This document shows, piece after piece, positions 9,165-18,477 of a stretch of DNA of 64,000 bases. The stretch is from Candidatus Gastranaerophilales bacterium (GTDB lineage Bacteria > Cyanobacteriota > Vampirovibrionia > Gastranaerophilales > Gastranaerophilaceae): positions 114,039 through 178,038 of the forward strand of contig CALVBD010000003.1 in NCBI GenBank assembly GCA_944325635.1, written 5' to 3'. Position numbers and translations under genes: made by a program. The notes below the pieces were generated by a model that was given only the letters and a program-made list of their open reading frames with translations, ran no database searches and was not told the DNA's origin. Each line of letters begins with the position of its first letter. The first letter of the stretch is position 1.

Positions 9165-9264
9165 AAATTACTCCTTTTAATTTTGTTAATTATATATTGA
9201 ATTATTTCAATTGTCTATTAAATATAGACACATGGCTAATATAAAAATTACAAATCTTAAAATT

Positions 9265-10875
9265 TTAATTCATTTTAAATAATCCTTGTAAACTCAAGCT
9301 TTCGGTTTGAGTTCCGGTTAAAATTTGTTCGGTTAATTCAGGGGAAATATATTTTAGATTTAGGATGTTTCGGATGTATTTTGAATCTTTTAAGCCTTCT
9401 TCTGTTTGTAAATCTTCAATAGTTTTGCCTGATTGTATTTGCTTGTGATAATAAAAACTTTTTACTATCGCATTTACAAGATATAGATTTGGTTCAGGGG
9501 TATCATATTCTTTTGCATTCAAAATCAAAATATTATCATTTCGTGACGGCTGTGTGATTTTTATTTTTTTAGTAATCGTAATCGGGTTAAATTTTTCATT
9601 TCTATCAGGGACAATAATTTTTTGGTTACTAGCCAACGCATTCAATACATTTATCAAAGAATTTGAATTTATTGTAATTTCGATTGAGTTTTTGGATATA
9701 ATAATTTTATGAATAATAGCTCTGATTAGTTTTGGCTCTGAGTAATCTTTAATATTCTGTGCCGTATAAATAAGTTTGTGTTGTTTACTAACTTCAAAAT
9801 CTTTTACAAGTCTTTGAGTCTGTTCTTTATCTTGTAAAAATTCTTTTGTTGTTTCGACTACAAATTTTTCAACTTCGCCTGCGGGGATTTTTGAAATTGT
9901 ACCAACTTCGCCGTCATTGTAATTCTTTAAAGAAGTGCTAACATAATATCTGTATCGCCTTTTATGGCTATTACTGTGGCTTGGAGTCATTAAATTATTT
10001 TTATCATCAAAAATCAAACCTGCAAGCAACGAATTTGAAGAACATTTTGTTCCACAAGTTTTGTCAACTTTATTTTCATATAATAATTTTTGTACTTTTT
10101 CAAAAATTTCATTGCTAATAATAGCTTTATGCTCCCCGACATAAACTTTATCTTTATGCGTAATTTTTCCGATATAAACCTTATTAGCAAGTAAATGGTA
10201 CAACTGACCTTTTGAAAAATTTTTATTAGTTTGTGTTTTAATTTCGTTTTCTTTTAGATATTGCATCAATTTTGGTACACTTTTTAATTCAAGATATTTG
10301 TTAAAAATCATCCGAACTTTTTGGGACTCTTCTTCGTGAATAATAAGTTTTTTGTCTTCTTTTTTGTAACCTATCGGAACTTTCCCACCCATCCACATTC
10401 CTTTTTTCTTGGATGCAGCTATTTTATCTCTAATTCTTTCGCCCGTAACTTCACGTTCAAATTGGGCGAAAGATAAGAGAATGTTGAGGGTTAATCTTCC
10501 CATTGACGTTGTTGTATTAAATTGTTGGGTTATTGATACAAAAGAAGTTTCATGCCTGTCAAATACATCAATAATTTTTGAAAAATCCATAAGCGAACGG
10601 GTCAAACGGTCAACCTTATAAACAACAACGATATCAATTCTATCATTTTCTATATCTTTTAAAAGTTCTTTAAATGCCGGTCTGTCCATTGTACCGCCTG
10701 AATACCCGCCATCGTTATATTGCTTTTCTAATAGTATCCATCCCTCATGCATTTGAGATTTTATGTAAGCCTCGCAAGCTTCACGTTGTGCATCAAGGGA
10801 ATTAAAATCTTGTTCAAGTCCTTCTTCTGATGATTTTCGGGTGTATATGGCACAACGAACTTTCTTTTTATCCAT
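9265..10875 (-). CDS. Large serine recombinase (island integrase)
   Basis: About 536 residues. The N-terminal resolvase domain has the catalytic serine in YTRKSSEEG, a following DAQREACEAY, DRPAFKELL and VYKVDRLTRS. The Recombinase domain follows (about residues 165-265: GYKKEDKKL, YIGKITHKDKVYVGEH), then a region in the place of the usual zinc ribbon and a C-terminal part rich in beta residues. It catalyses site-specific integration and excision by a covalent 5'-phosphoserine intermediate. ATG at 10875 is preferred (GGAG 7 nt upstream), which overlaps the DUF2924 gene by 8 bases; a longer frame to 10902 exists. It is probably the enzyme that moves this island. Confidence 0.9.
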   Translation of the reverse strand: MDKKKVRCAIYTRKSSEEGLEQDFNSLDAQREACEAYIKSQMHEGWILLEKQYNDGGYSGGTMDRPAFKELLKDIENDRIDIVVVYKVDRLTRSLMDFSKIIDVFDRHETSFVSITQQFNTTTSMGRLTLNILLSFAQFEREVTGERIRDKIAASKKKGMWMGGKVPIGYKKEDKKLIIHEEESQKVRMIFNKYLELKSVPKLMQYLKENEIKTQTNKNFSKGQLYHLLANKVYIGKITHKDKVYVGEHKAIISNEIFEKVQKLLYENKVDKTCGTKCSSNSLLAGLIFDDKNNLMTPSHSNSHKRRYRYYVSTSLKNYNDGEVGTISKIPAGEVEKFVVETTKEFLQDKEQTQRLVKDFEVSKQHKLIYTAQNIKDYSEPKLIRAIIHKIIISKNSIEITINSNSLINVLNALASNQKIIVPDRNEKFNPITITKKIKITQPSRNDNILILNAKEYDTPEPNLYLVNAIVKSFYYHKQIQSGKTIEDLQTEEGLKDSKYIRNILNLKYISPELTEQILTGTQTESLSLQGLFKMN

Positions 10876-11332
10876 TTGCAACTCCAAAAAACTTTTTACC
10901 ATTCCAATGCGTTCCGGTTATAACATTAGCAACAGCTGAAAGAGTTTTGTAAATTTTGCCTTTGAAATTAAATCCACCTTCAACTGCCATAACTTCATAT
11001 TTTTCACCTTTAAACTCACGAATAAATTTTGTTCCAATTGTTACTTCAAACTTTTTGAGCTTTTTGATATTAATATTCTTTGTCTTTTCATAATTATTAA
11101 CAAGATTATTTATCTGATTTTGTAACTTACTTGGTAATTTATTATATTGATAATACCAAGTAAGCTCTTTAACCAAATATGATTTAGTGTAACCTTTTGG
11201 TGCGGGCATTTTAAATATTTCTTGCCATTTATTTTTAAGTTCTTTGGTAGTTAAAGATTTTAAATTATCCATACTTACATTAGTCGCTCTTATTTCAGCT
11301 AAAATCAAGCCTATTAACACAATTGTTATCAT
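10868..11332 (-). CDS. DUF2924 domain protein
   Basis: A 154-residue protein matching DUF2924, a small basic family typically found beside large serine recombinases in prophages and islands. The characteristic start LTTKELKNKWQEIF lies near residue 26, and the end is VANVITGTHWNGKKFFG, a likely DNA-contacting tail. The ATG at 11332 overlaps the stop of the 48-residue gene upstream as TAATG, which supports that start by coupling. However, the family usually begins at the later Met at 11272 (MDNLKSL). The residues in between are hydrophobic and may be real or non-coding. Probably an accessory DNA-binding factor for the recombinase. Confidence 0.75.
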   Translation of the reverse strand: MITIVLIGLILAEIRATNVSMDNLKSLTTKELKNKWQEIFKMPAPKGYTKSYLVKELTWYYQYNKLPSKLQNQINNLVNNYEKTKNINIKKLKKFEVTIGTKFIREFKGEKYEVMAVEGGFNFKGKIYKTLSAVANVITGTHWNGKKFFGVANG

Positions 11333-11478
11333 TAAAGTTCAATAAAATAGCCATCTTCCTGATCTGGTCTTGTTATTAATATGTACTTATTGTAGATTCT
11401 TACATCTGCAGTTTTATTTTCAGGATCTAAATTCTGTACCTCAGTAAGTACACCAATAAGTTCTTCTAAATTCGCCAT
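11332..11478 (-). CDS. 48-residue protein leading the recombinase operon
   Basis: A small frame, MANLEELIGVLTEVQ to EDGYFIEL, with a strong ribosome site (AAAGGATT) before its ATG. Its stop overlaps the next start as TAATG. The sequence is acidic with a leucine-rich first helix. It forms a three-gene run with DUF2924 and the serine recombinase. I do not recognise a family; its conserved position suggests a partner or regulator of recombination. Confidence 0.6.
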   Translation of the reverse strand: MANLEELIGVLTEVQNLDPENKTADVRIYNKYILITRPDQEDGYFIEL

Positions 11479-11561
11479 AATAAAATCCTTTCAAGTTCTG
11501 TGCTTACATACATCACTCAAAAGGATTTAATATCAAGCCTTCAAACACAAAACTTATCGTC

Positions 11562-12467
11562 TTATAAATCACCCGATAAGTAATCTTCATCTAATTTTTT
11601 TATTACAAAGGTTCTTTTTACTTGGACTCCAAGATTATATTTAATCATTAGATTTGTAAGCTCATCTCCATCGATAAGTCGTATAATTTTATTTTTTGCA
11701 GCCGCAGCTTTTTGCTGAGCTTTTTCACCAAAATAACTGGTTGTAATAAAAACACCTTTATTAGTATCTGAACAATCAAGTGCCCCAACAAAATTTTGGA
11801 TTTCTCTTTCATTTACCTTATTTTCTGAATATCTTTTGGCTTGAAGATAAATTTTACCCAATCCAAGTTCATCTTCGTTTATAATCCCATCGATACCTCC
11901 GTCATGACTTAACTTTGTCATGGAACCCACACCGTAATTCATTTTTTCCATCAAGTCAATAACTATTCGTTCAAAACGTACCGGATCAATTTTCTTTAGA
12001 TTGTCCAATAAATCTTGTTTTAGAGAATTTAAATATTCATTTTCTGCAACTTCAAAAATCTCATCAGGAGTATGTGAGTCTGTTAAAACTTCTTGCTCTT
12101 TATTTGCACTGATTTCATTTTCTGAATTATTTTTAAACTGATTAAATTGTTCAAATTGTGATAAAAATTTGTTATCAATTTTCTCTGGTTTATTAGTCAT
12201 TACATTTTTCCCGGTTTCTGTAATTTGCATAACACCACGAGACGGGTATTCTAATAAACCTGCTTTTTTCAGGTAAGTTCTTGCCCAACCAGCTCTGTTG
12301 TAATATGTTTGTTGGTTACCGCTAGGTAGCATTTCCTGCATATCTTCTTCAGTTAGATTTAATATTTTTGCTACAGCCTGAGCGACTTCGCTGTTTTTAT
12401 GAATTTGACCATCTGCAATAACTTCTAATGTAGGAAGCATAAATTCTTGATAATTTGGAATAGCCAT
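11562..12467 (-). CDS. mrr: Mrr-type restriction endonuclease
   Basis: A 301-residue protein of the Mrr family, type IV enzymes that cut modified foreign DNA. Residues 1-95 form the Mrr N-terminal winged helix (NYQEFMLPTLEVIADGQ, RAGWARTYLKKAGLLEYPSRG). A variable linker follows, and the catalytic domain begins near 160 (FERIVIDLMEKMNYG). The PD-(D/E)XK residues are visible as HDGGIDGII and YLQAKRY (the D and QxK). AAAAGGAG precedes the ATG. Single gene, 84 bases upstream of the recombinase operon. In an island it would protect the host or the element from competing DNA. Confidence 0.88.
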   Translation of the reverse strand: MAIPNYQEFMLPTLEVIADGQIHKNSEVAQAVAKILNLTEEDMQEMLPSGNQQTYYNRAGWARTYLKKAGLLEYPSRGVMQITETGKNVMTNKPEKIDNKFLSQFEQFNQFKNNSENEISANKEQEVLTDSHTPDEIFEVAENEYLNSLKQDLLDNLKKIDPVRFERIVIDLMEKMNYGVGSMTKLSHDGGIDGIINEDELGLGKIYLQAKRYSENKVNEREIQNFVGALDCSDTNKGVFITTSYFGEKAQQKAAAAKNKIIRLIDGDELTNLMIKYNLGVQVKRTFVIKKLDEDYLSGDL

Positions 12468-12510
12468 TCTAAACTCCTTTTTTCTAATTGTAGCGAATGA
12501 TAACTATTGT

Positions 12511-12759
12511 GTCAATGGACTTGATTTTGCTTGCAACAAGAGCGATTTATGTAAGTACAAGGAGGATAAACTTATAGATATCGCATACGGAACAAAAATC
12601 ATTAACAGAAAAACAAACGAAATCGGATTACTTATCAAGACTTGGCTGAATAAATACGCAGACAGGGAAGTTTGGTTCGCTACCTGTGTTGATAAAAACG
12701 GCAAACGATACCACATAGAACTTGATGAAATTGTACCAATCGAGGAAAATGAGGAATAA
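12511..12759 (+). pseudogene. Remnant open frame without a start codon
   Basis: The plus strand is open for about 80 codons (reading CNKSDLCKYKEDKL, then YGTKIINRKTNEIG and WFATCVDKNGKRYHIELDE) and ends in TAA at 12757-12759. No in-frame ATG, GTG or TTG lies at a useful place. An AAGGAGG at 12559-12565 precedes an in-frame ATA where a start codon would sit. The composition reads like protein, so a decayed gene whose start was lost is the simplest reading. The family is unknown. Confidence 0.35.
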
Positions 12760-12772
12760 TCTTGAAGCAGCC

Positions 12773-13090
12773 TTAATTTATATAGCCGCAAATTAATTTA
12801 TAAATTACTTTTAAATCGTTATCAGTAGCATTTTCTAGTAAATTAGTGATTTTACAAAGCAAAACATCTCTATCCTGCAAATGTTCGGTTTGAAAGAGTT
12901 GAGTATATTCTATATCTAAAGCGTTCGCAAATTTTTCTATCAAATCTGCTTTTGGGAAACTTCTTCCTGTTTCAATGTGGCTCATATGTTTAGGATCAAT
13001 TCCAGTCATTTCAGCAAGCTGATATTGTGTTATCCCCTTTTTGTTTCGTAATTCTTTTATTCTTTGTCCGAAATCTTTTTTTATATTCAT
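12773..13090 (-). CDS. XRE-family transcriptional regulator
   Basis: A 105-residue protein with a Cro/CI-type helix-turn-helix at residues 8-62 (IKELRNKKGITQYQLAEMTG, then MSHIETGRSFPKADLIEKFA). The tail (QDRDVLLCKITNLLENATDNDLKVIYKLICG) is probably a short dimerisation helix pair. There is no peptidase or sensor domain. It probably represses genes of the island; candidate sites are the palindromes near 31676-31794, but nothing links them directly. It faces away from the glycan cluster at 13257, with about 165 bases of AT-rich promoter DNA between. Confidence 0.85.
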   Translation of the reverse strand: MNIKKDFGQRIKELRNKKGITQYQLAEMTGIDPKHMSHIETGRSFPKADLIEKFANALDIEYTQLFQTEHLQDRDVLLCKITNLLENATDNDLKVIYKLICGYIN

Positions 13091-13256
13091 AAATACCTCT
13101 ATATGAGGATAATAAGTTTTTTTAAAGGATTAAACCGTATTCAAGACATCAAAAATAACAATTAATATGTTTTCAATATTGTAATTCTATATTTAATATG
13201 GTATATTTTAGAAAAATATGTTCTTAATAAAGAATACATATATAGGAAATTAAAAA

Positions 13257-14042
13257 ATGAAAAAGGTATCAGTTATAATTCCATGCTTTAATCACTCTGA
13301 ATATTTATTAGATGCAGTTAAATCGGTTGTAAGTTCCACCTACAAAAATTTGGAAATAATTGTTGTTAATGACGGTTCAACTGAAAAAACTCCACAGGAA
13401 ATTCAGAGCATGCTCATGCCTTTTGATAATGTAATATTGATAAATCAAGAAAATTCAGGAGTGTGTGCTGCTAGAAACAACGGAATAATAAAGGCTACTG
13501 GTGAATATATCTTACCTTTGGATGCAGACGACAGAATAGCAAATACATATATTGAAAAAGCAGTATCAATATTAGAGCAAAATCCTGATATTGGTATTGT
13601 TTATTGCGAAGCAGAATTTTTCGGAACAGGACAAAATAAAAAATGGAACTTAAAACCTGCTACTCTTTCAAATATGCTTATCCAAAATAGAATATTTCCA
13701 TCAGGTATTTACCGAAAATCAAAATTCCTTGAGGTTGGCGGCTATAAAAAAGAAATGGAGCTCGGCTGTGAAGATTGGGATTTTTGGCTTTCAATTATCG
13801 AAACCGGTGCAAAAATTTATCAGATTCCAGAAGTTCTATTTTTTTACAGAAAACAGCAAAACGAACGTACAAAACAGTCTTTAAGACCAATAAATTACCT
13901 TAAAATCAGAATTAATATAGTCAAATTCCACAATAAATTATATAAACAATTTGGCCTAAAAATGTATTCTTTATTGGGTCTTATGGTATGTAAAAATTGT
14001 GCTGCACATTTCTATAAATTGTTAAGGGGGAATTTAAATTGA
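13257..14042 (+). CDS. Family 2 glycosyltransferase
   Basis: A 261-residue GT-A fold transferase. It starts with VSVIIPCFNHSEYLLDAVKS, followed by NDGST (donor binding), NNGIIKATGEYILPLDADD (the DxD-type metal site, near residue 90) and ELGCEDWDFWLSI near 165. It transfers a sugar from a nucleotide-sugar to a cell-surface or capsule acceptor on the cytoplasmic side. It opens a seven-gene run in the same direction, with neighbours overlapping or separated by few bases, so this is one operon for a decorated surface glycan. The linkage and sugar cannot be read from sequence. Confidence 0.85.
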   Translation: MKKVSVIIPCFNHSEYLLDAVKSVVSSTYKNLEIIVVNDGSTEKTPQEIQSMLMPFDNVILINQENSGVCAARNNGIIKATGEYILPLDADDRIANTYIEKAVSILEQNPDIGIVYCEAEFFGTGQNKKWNLKPATLSNMLIQNRIFPSGIYRKSKFLEVGGYKKEMELGCEDWDFWLSIIETGAKIYQIPEVLFFYRKQQNERTKQSLRPINYLKIRINIVKFHNKLYKQFGLKMYSLLGLMVCKNCAAHFYKLLRGNLN

Positions 14043-15310
14043 AACCAACAACATTTATAAAAAGAAGTATATTTTTTATTCCCAAAAAGTTTAACAATTT
14101 ATTTATAAGTTCTAATTATAAAAAGGTAATATCTAAAATTAGAAATAAAAAGAAAATAAAAGTTATCTTTTTGTGCATGGAATGTTCCAAATGGGGAGCT
14201 CAGTATTTATATAAAATGATGGAGAAACACAAAAATTTTGAACCGCAAGTTATTCTTGTTCCACCATATACAGTTCATAAAGGAGAAGATTTAACAAAAC
14301 TTTCACTTGAAGATAATTTAAAATTTTATAAAGCAAATAATATTAAAGTTGAATTGGGTTATGACATTATAAAACATCAATATATAGACTTAAAACAATT
14401 TAAGCCTGACATTGTATTTTACGAACAGCCTTATGATTTACCACCAAAATATAGTTTGAACAAAGTGTCCAAGAATTCCTTATGTATGTATTTCCCTTAT
14501 GGGTACGAAAATTTAGATTTTAAAAATAATTACACAGATAATTTTCATAAACATCTATTTGCTTATTTTGTAGAGTGCAAAGAGAATCTGGAACGATACG
14601 AACATTATAGAAAAGGGAATTCAAGAAATTGTATAATTACCGGACATCCAAAATTAGATTACTATATGATATCTAATAAAGAAAAAAGTTTTCATCAAAA
14701 ACTAAAAATTATTTATGCTCCTCATCATTCATTAGGTAAACATAGTTTAAGATTCGGGACATTTCAAGATAATGGAAAATTTATATTAAATTTGGCCCAA
14801 AAACATAGGGAAATAGATTGGGTATTTAAACCTCATCCTAAATTAAAGTTTGAACTTTTGGATAATAAAATAATGACGCAAGAACAAGTTGATGAATATT
14901 GGAAAAGTTGGCAGGAAGTTGGAATAGTACATGAATACGGCAATTACTTAGAATTATTCCAAACCTCTGGTGCATTGATTACTGATTCTATTTCCTTTCT
15001 TGTTGAATATTTGCCGACACAAAAGCCTATAATTCAATTATTTAACAAAATGCATCATCCGTATAATTCAATAGGAGATAAAATTTCAGAAGTTTTATAC
15101 AAAAGTACAAATAATGAAGAATTAGATACATTGTTTAATAAAGTTATAGTAAACAGAAATGATTATTTAAAAGATGAACGCATAAAACTTATAGATAATC
15201 TTTTTGATTTTAGACAAAGTGCATCTGAAAAAATAATTAACTATTTAGAAAAAGTGACAGGAATAGAAAATGGAACAAAAGAAATTACTGATGGTTGCAG
15301 GACCTGTTGA
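14039..15310 (+). CDS. CDP-glycerol glycerophosphotransferase-like protein
   Basis: 423 residues. The N-terminal region is basic, then KVIFLCMECSKWG starts a GT-B-like fold. The C-terminal domain has the CDP-glycerol:polyol transferase pattern: IIYAPHHSLG near residue 228, FKPHPKLK near 265, and SGALITDSISFLVEYLPT near 315. Enzymes of this type polymerise or attach polyol phosphates from a CDP-activated donor. The start is TTG at 14039, with AAGGGGGA upstream, overlapping the previous stop by four bases. The cytidylyltransferase at 17075 could provide its donor. Confidence 0.8.
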   Translation: MKPTTFIKRSIFFIPKKFNNLFISSNYKKVISKIRNKKKIKVIFLCMECSKWGAQYLYKMMEKHKNFEPQVILVPPYTVHKGEDLTKLSLEDNLKFYKANNIKVELGYDIIKHQYIDLKQFKPDIVFYEQPYDLPPKYSLNKVSKNSLCMYFPYGYENLDFKNNYTDNFHKHLFAYFVECKENLERYEHYRKGNSRNCIITGHPKLDYYMISNKEKSFHQKLKIIYAPHHSLGKHSLRFGTFQDNGKFILNLAQKHREIDWVFKPHPKLKFELLDNKIMTQEQVDEYWKSWQEVGIVHEYGNYLELFQTSGALITDSISFLVEYLPTQKPIIQLFNKMHHPYNSIGDKISEVLYKSTNNEELDTLFNKVIVNRNDYLKDERIKLIDNLFDFRQSASEKIINYLEKVTGIENGTKEITDGCRTC

Positions 15311-16370
15311 AATAGAACAAGAAATTTCAGATATTGGCTCGGAACCGCAAGAATATATGAGAACAGAAGAATATTCTAAAAAATGGACAAGAATTTTTGA
15401 AAATTTAAAATATATTTTCAAAACAAAATATTCAGTTGTTTGCTATGCCTCTTCCGGTACCGGGGCAATGGAAGCTGCTGTTACGAATTTTTTATCAGTT
15501 AACGATAAAATTATTTATATTAATTCAGGTTCATTTGGCAAACGCTGGGGATATATTTGCAAAAAACATAATCTGGAAACAATAGAGATATTAGTAAACT
15601 TTGGAGAAAGTGTAAACATTTTAGATGTAGAAAAAGTTCTAGAAAATAACCTCAATACAAAGGCTGTATTCGCCACATTAAATGAAACTTCCTGTGGCTC
15701 TTTACATGATATAGCCGGGATAGGAAACATTTTAAAAAAATATCCAAATATTTTATTTATAGTTGATTGTATCAGCGGTTTATGCTCTGATGAATTTTTA
15801 ATGGACGGATGGGGAGTAGATATAGCAGTTAGTGCAAGCCAAAAAGCTCTTGCACTACCACCCGGATTATCATTTATGGCAGTTAATAATAAAGCTTTAA
15901 AATTTGCAGAAAAATCAAACCTCAGAAATTTTTATTTTGATATTTATGAATATATTGAAAATCAAAAACGAAATCAAACCCCATTTACACCTGCTACGGG
16001 AATTGTAAATCAATTAGATTATAGACTTCAAAAAATAAAAGACGAAGGATTAGAAAACTTCCAAGCAAGATACAGAGCTAATACAAAATATTTACGGCAT
16101 CAATTATCAAAATTGGGATTTAATACATTTGCTAAGAATCCAGCAAACTGTGTCACCGGAATTTGGACAGACACATACAATGCTGATGAAATAGTAAAAA
16201 TTATGAGAAGTAAATATAACATCGAACTTGCACCATCAGGAGGGAAATTAAAAGAAAAGTTATTTAGAATAGGAAATTACGGCAATATAAATAAACTGGA
16301 AATTGATGAATTTTTAAACTCTCTTATATTAACAATAAAGGAAATCAATAATAATGGAAACAAGAATTAA
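15270..16370 (+). CDS. Class V PLP-dependent aminotransferase
   Basis: 366 residues of the serine-glyoxylate / alanine-glyoxylate / 2-aminoethylphosphonate aminotransferase group. It begins MLMVAGPVEIEQE in its family core. The phosphate-binding loop is ASSGTGAMEAA near residue 59. NETSCG lies near 136, IVDCISG near 163, and the Schiff-base lysine is SASQKALALPPG near 189. Its first 41 bases overlap the preceding gene. Between a CDP-polyol-type transferase and a cytidylyltransferase, the likely task is making a small amino-alcohol or amino-phosphonate that is then activated with CTP. No PEP mutase is present, so a phosphonate route is not supported here. Confidence 0.82.
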   Translation: MEQKKLLMVAGPVEIEQEISDIGSEPQEYMRTEEYSKKWTRIFENLKYIFKTKYSVVCYASSGTGAMEAAVTNFLSVNDKIIYINSGSFGKRWGYICKKHNLETIEILVNFGESVNILDVEKVLENNLNTKAVFATLNETSCGSLHDIAGIGNILKKYPNILFIVDCISGLCSDEFLMDGWGVDIAVSASQKALALPPGLSFMAVNNKALKFAEKSNLRNFYFDIYEYIENQKRNQTPFTPATGIVNQLDYRLQKIKDEGLENFQARYRANTKYLRHQLSKLGFNTFAKNPANCVTGIWTDTYNADEIVKIMRSKYNIELAPSGGKLKEKLFRIGNYGNINKLEIDEFLNSLILTIKEINNNGNKN

Positions 16371-17088
16371 AAATAAAAGTGTAGATATTAAAATAAGTTC
16401 AACTAAAGAATTTTGGCAAACACGAGTTGAAAACGGGTACAATTTAAAAACAGTATTACTAAATGAAGATGTTAATGATAACGTAATCAAAAATAGGAAT
16501 ATTAAAGAAAGTAAACTAGTTAAATCATTTCTTGACCCGAATAAAAAATATAATATTTTAGATATTGGATGTGGTATCGGAAGATGGGTTGAGAATTTAT
16601 TCATTTATATAGATCAATATACAGGAATAGATTATACTGACGGATTTATTAAACTTGCGAAAAACAAATATAGGCAAACAAATATAAAATTTATACAAAT
16701 GTCAGCAACAGATATAAATCTATCATTATTACTTAATAACTATGATTTATCAATTCTTACCGGAGTTTGTATGTATATAAATGACAAAGGCTTACCGAAT
16801 TTATTTTCAACTTTAAATAATCTTACTGATGACATAATTTATTTACAAGAATCTGTAAGTTTAACGGAAGGAAGATTAACGTTAGATAATTTTTACTCAA
16901 ATGATTTAAGACAAAATTATAGTGCAATATATAGAACTATACCAGAATATGAAAATCTATTATTACAATATTGTACGAATTTCAAAATTTTAGCCTCTGG
17001 GCTGTTACTTGATAATAAAACAGACAATAGAAAAGAAACAAATGCTGCTTATTGGATATTAAAAAGGAGTGGTAATGATTGGAAATAA
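16354..17088 (+). CDS. SAM-dependent methyltransferase
   Basis: 244 residues with a class I methyltransferase core. Motif I is ILDIGCGIGRW near residue 67, GIDYTD near 90 is the acidic loop for SAM ribose, and DLSILTGVCMYI near 130 is motif IV-like. The substrate-binding C-terminus is not typical of any named enzyme I know. It overlaps the aminotransferase by 17 bases and the next gene by 14. Its position between an aminotransferase and a cytidylyltransferase suggests methylation of the same small amino group, but methylation of a sugar or of the finished chain is equally possible. Confidence 0.8.
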   Translation: METRIKNKSVDIKISSTKEFWQTRVENGYNLKTVLLNEDVNDNVIKNRNIKESKLVKSFLDPNKKYNILDIGCGIGRWVENLFIYIDQYTGIDYTDGFIKLAKNKYRQTNIKFIQMSATDINLSLLLNNYDLSILTGVCMYINDKGLPNLFSTLNNLTDDIIYLQESVSLTEGRLTLDNFYSNDLRQNYSAIYRTIPEYENLLLQYCTNFKILASGLLLDNKTDNRKETNAAYWILKRSGNDWK

Positions 17089-17560
17089 AACTGTAGTTTA
17101 TACATCTGGAACATTTGATATGCTTCATTTCAATCATTTAAAAATGATTGAATATGCAAGGGCATTAGGTGATATATTAATCGTTGGTGTAAATACCGAC
17201 GAACTAGTTGCAAGTTACAAATCACAACCAATTATTCCTTTTGAAGAAAGAATTGCTTTAATGAAAGCCATTAAAGGTCCTGATATTGTAATTCCACAAA
17301 AATCTCTAGATCATACCGATAAAATTAAAAAGCTACATTTTGATATATTTGTAGTAGGTGATGACTGGGTTGGGAAATATGACTATCTAGAAAAGCTTGG
17401 AGTTAATGTTGTCTATTTCCCATATGGGGATGGGATTAGTTCTTCATCTTTAAAAAAACGTATATATGAAAATTATAAAAAATTACAAAACAAAGTAGAT
17501 TCACATCTTCCTGCAAATATAGAAGTAATAACGCAAAATAGGAACTTATTATATGATTAA
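17075..17560 (+). CDS. Cytidylyltransferase (glycerol-3-phosphate type)
   Basis: About 161 residues of the HxGH nucleotidyltransferase family. SGTFDMLHFNHLKMIEYAR carries HFNH in place of the usual HxGH, followed by DILIVGVNTDE, ERIALMKAI and the closing ISSSSLKKRI (the ISTT/S-R-type signature). Such enzymes make CDP-glycerol, CDP-ethanolamine or similar from CTP and a phosphorylated alcohol. ATG at 17075 has AAGGAG five bases upstream, better than GTG at 17069. In this operon it would activate a small alcohol for LicD or for the CDP-glycerol-type transferase. Confidence 0.85.
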   Translation: MIGNKTVVYTSGTFDMLHFNHLKMIEYARALGDILIVGVNTDELVASYKSQPIIPFEERIALMKAIKGPDIVIPQKSLDHTDKIKKLHFDIFVVGDDWVGKYDYLEKLGVNVVYFPYGDGISSSSLKKRIYENYKKLQNKVDSHLPANIEVITQNRNLLYD

Positions 17561-18476
17561 TATAAGACAAATATTTAATAAACGATGGGATAGTGTTAAT
17601 ACAACAATAATATTAACTATTTTGGGTTTTGAGATAAAAATCAGAAAAAAATATTCATTGCCAACAATGAATAGACAAATTGCAACACTTAACTATTTCC
17701 TAAATAATTGTGCTGATATCAGACAGGTTAAAAAAGCAGATGGAACATTAAGAAATGTTCAACAATCTTGCATCAAAATGTTAGATAAAGTTGATGCAAT
17801 ATGTAAAAATAATAACTTATGCTACTGGTTAGATGCCGGAACACTTCTTGGATGTATTAGACATAAAGGATTTATCCCATGGGATGACGATATTGATATT
17901 TGTATGCCCAGAAAAGATTACAATATTTTTGTAAATCTTCTAAAAAGTTATTTTAAAGAAAATGAAATAAGATTAAAAGCTGAACTGGATAATAATTTTC
18001 AAATAAGAATAATTTCACAAAATAATGACGCAGCTTTAGATATTTTTCCTATTGATAACTATATTACTTCTAATTTAAATAATAAACAAAAAAAAGAAAT
18101 AACTGATTTAATTAAAAATGCAAGAAATATATTTGATAAAAATTTCCCTGCACAGAAAATAAAAAACTGTAATATTAACAAATTAAAGACAGAACTTATC
18201 AATATCCAAAATAGAATAGTTTTACAAAATCAAACTGTTACAATGGAAAATCCTGCTTTATTTTACGGTATTGATTTTCCATATTACAGTAAATATCATT
18301 TGATTTATAACCATGATGAAATATTTCCCTTGTCACAAGGTTTATTTGAGGGGAAATACTACCCCATTCCAAATAAAAGTGATGAATACTTAAAAAATAT
18401 TTATGGTAATTATATGAAATTTCCTACAGTAATTCCAAATATAGAAAAATATTTAAACATTGGAGAAATAAATTAA
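17553..18476 (+). CDS. LicD-family phosphotransferase
   Basis: 307 residues. The LicD domain starts near residue 65: NNLCYWLDAGTLLGCIRHKG, then PWDDDIDICMPRKDY with the metal-binding DDDID. LicD enzymes move phosphocholine or a related phospho-alcohol from a CDP donor onto a surface glycan. The first 60 residues are less conserved. It overlaps the cytidylyltransferase by eight bases and is followed directly by the exporter. This pairing supports a decoration of phospho-alcohol type on the exported polysaccharide. Confidence 0.88.
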   Translation: MINIRQIFNKRWDSVNTTIILTILGFEIKIRKKYSLPTMNRQIATLNYFLNNCADIRQVKKADGTLRNVQQSCIKMLDKVDAICKNNNLCYWLDAGTLLGCIRHKGFIPWDDDIDICMPRKDYNIFVNLLKSYFKENEIRLKAELDNNFQIRIISQNNDAALDIFPIDNYITSNLNNKQKKEITDLIKNARNIFDKNFPAQKIKNCNINKLKTELINIQNRIVLQNQTVTMENPALFYGIDFPYYSKYHLIYNHDEIFPLSQGLFEGKYYPIPNKSDEYLKNIYGNYMKFPTVIPNIEKYLNIGEIN

Positions 18477-18477
18477 T

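Noticed and set aside
12504..12791. Minus-strand open frame of 95 codons
   Set aside because: It mirrors the protein-like plus-strand remnant at 12511-12759 and overlaps the XRE stop; no ribosome site.
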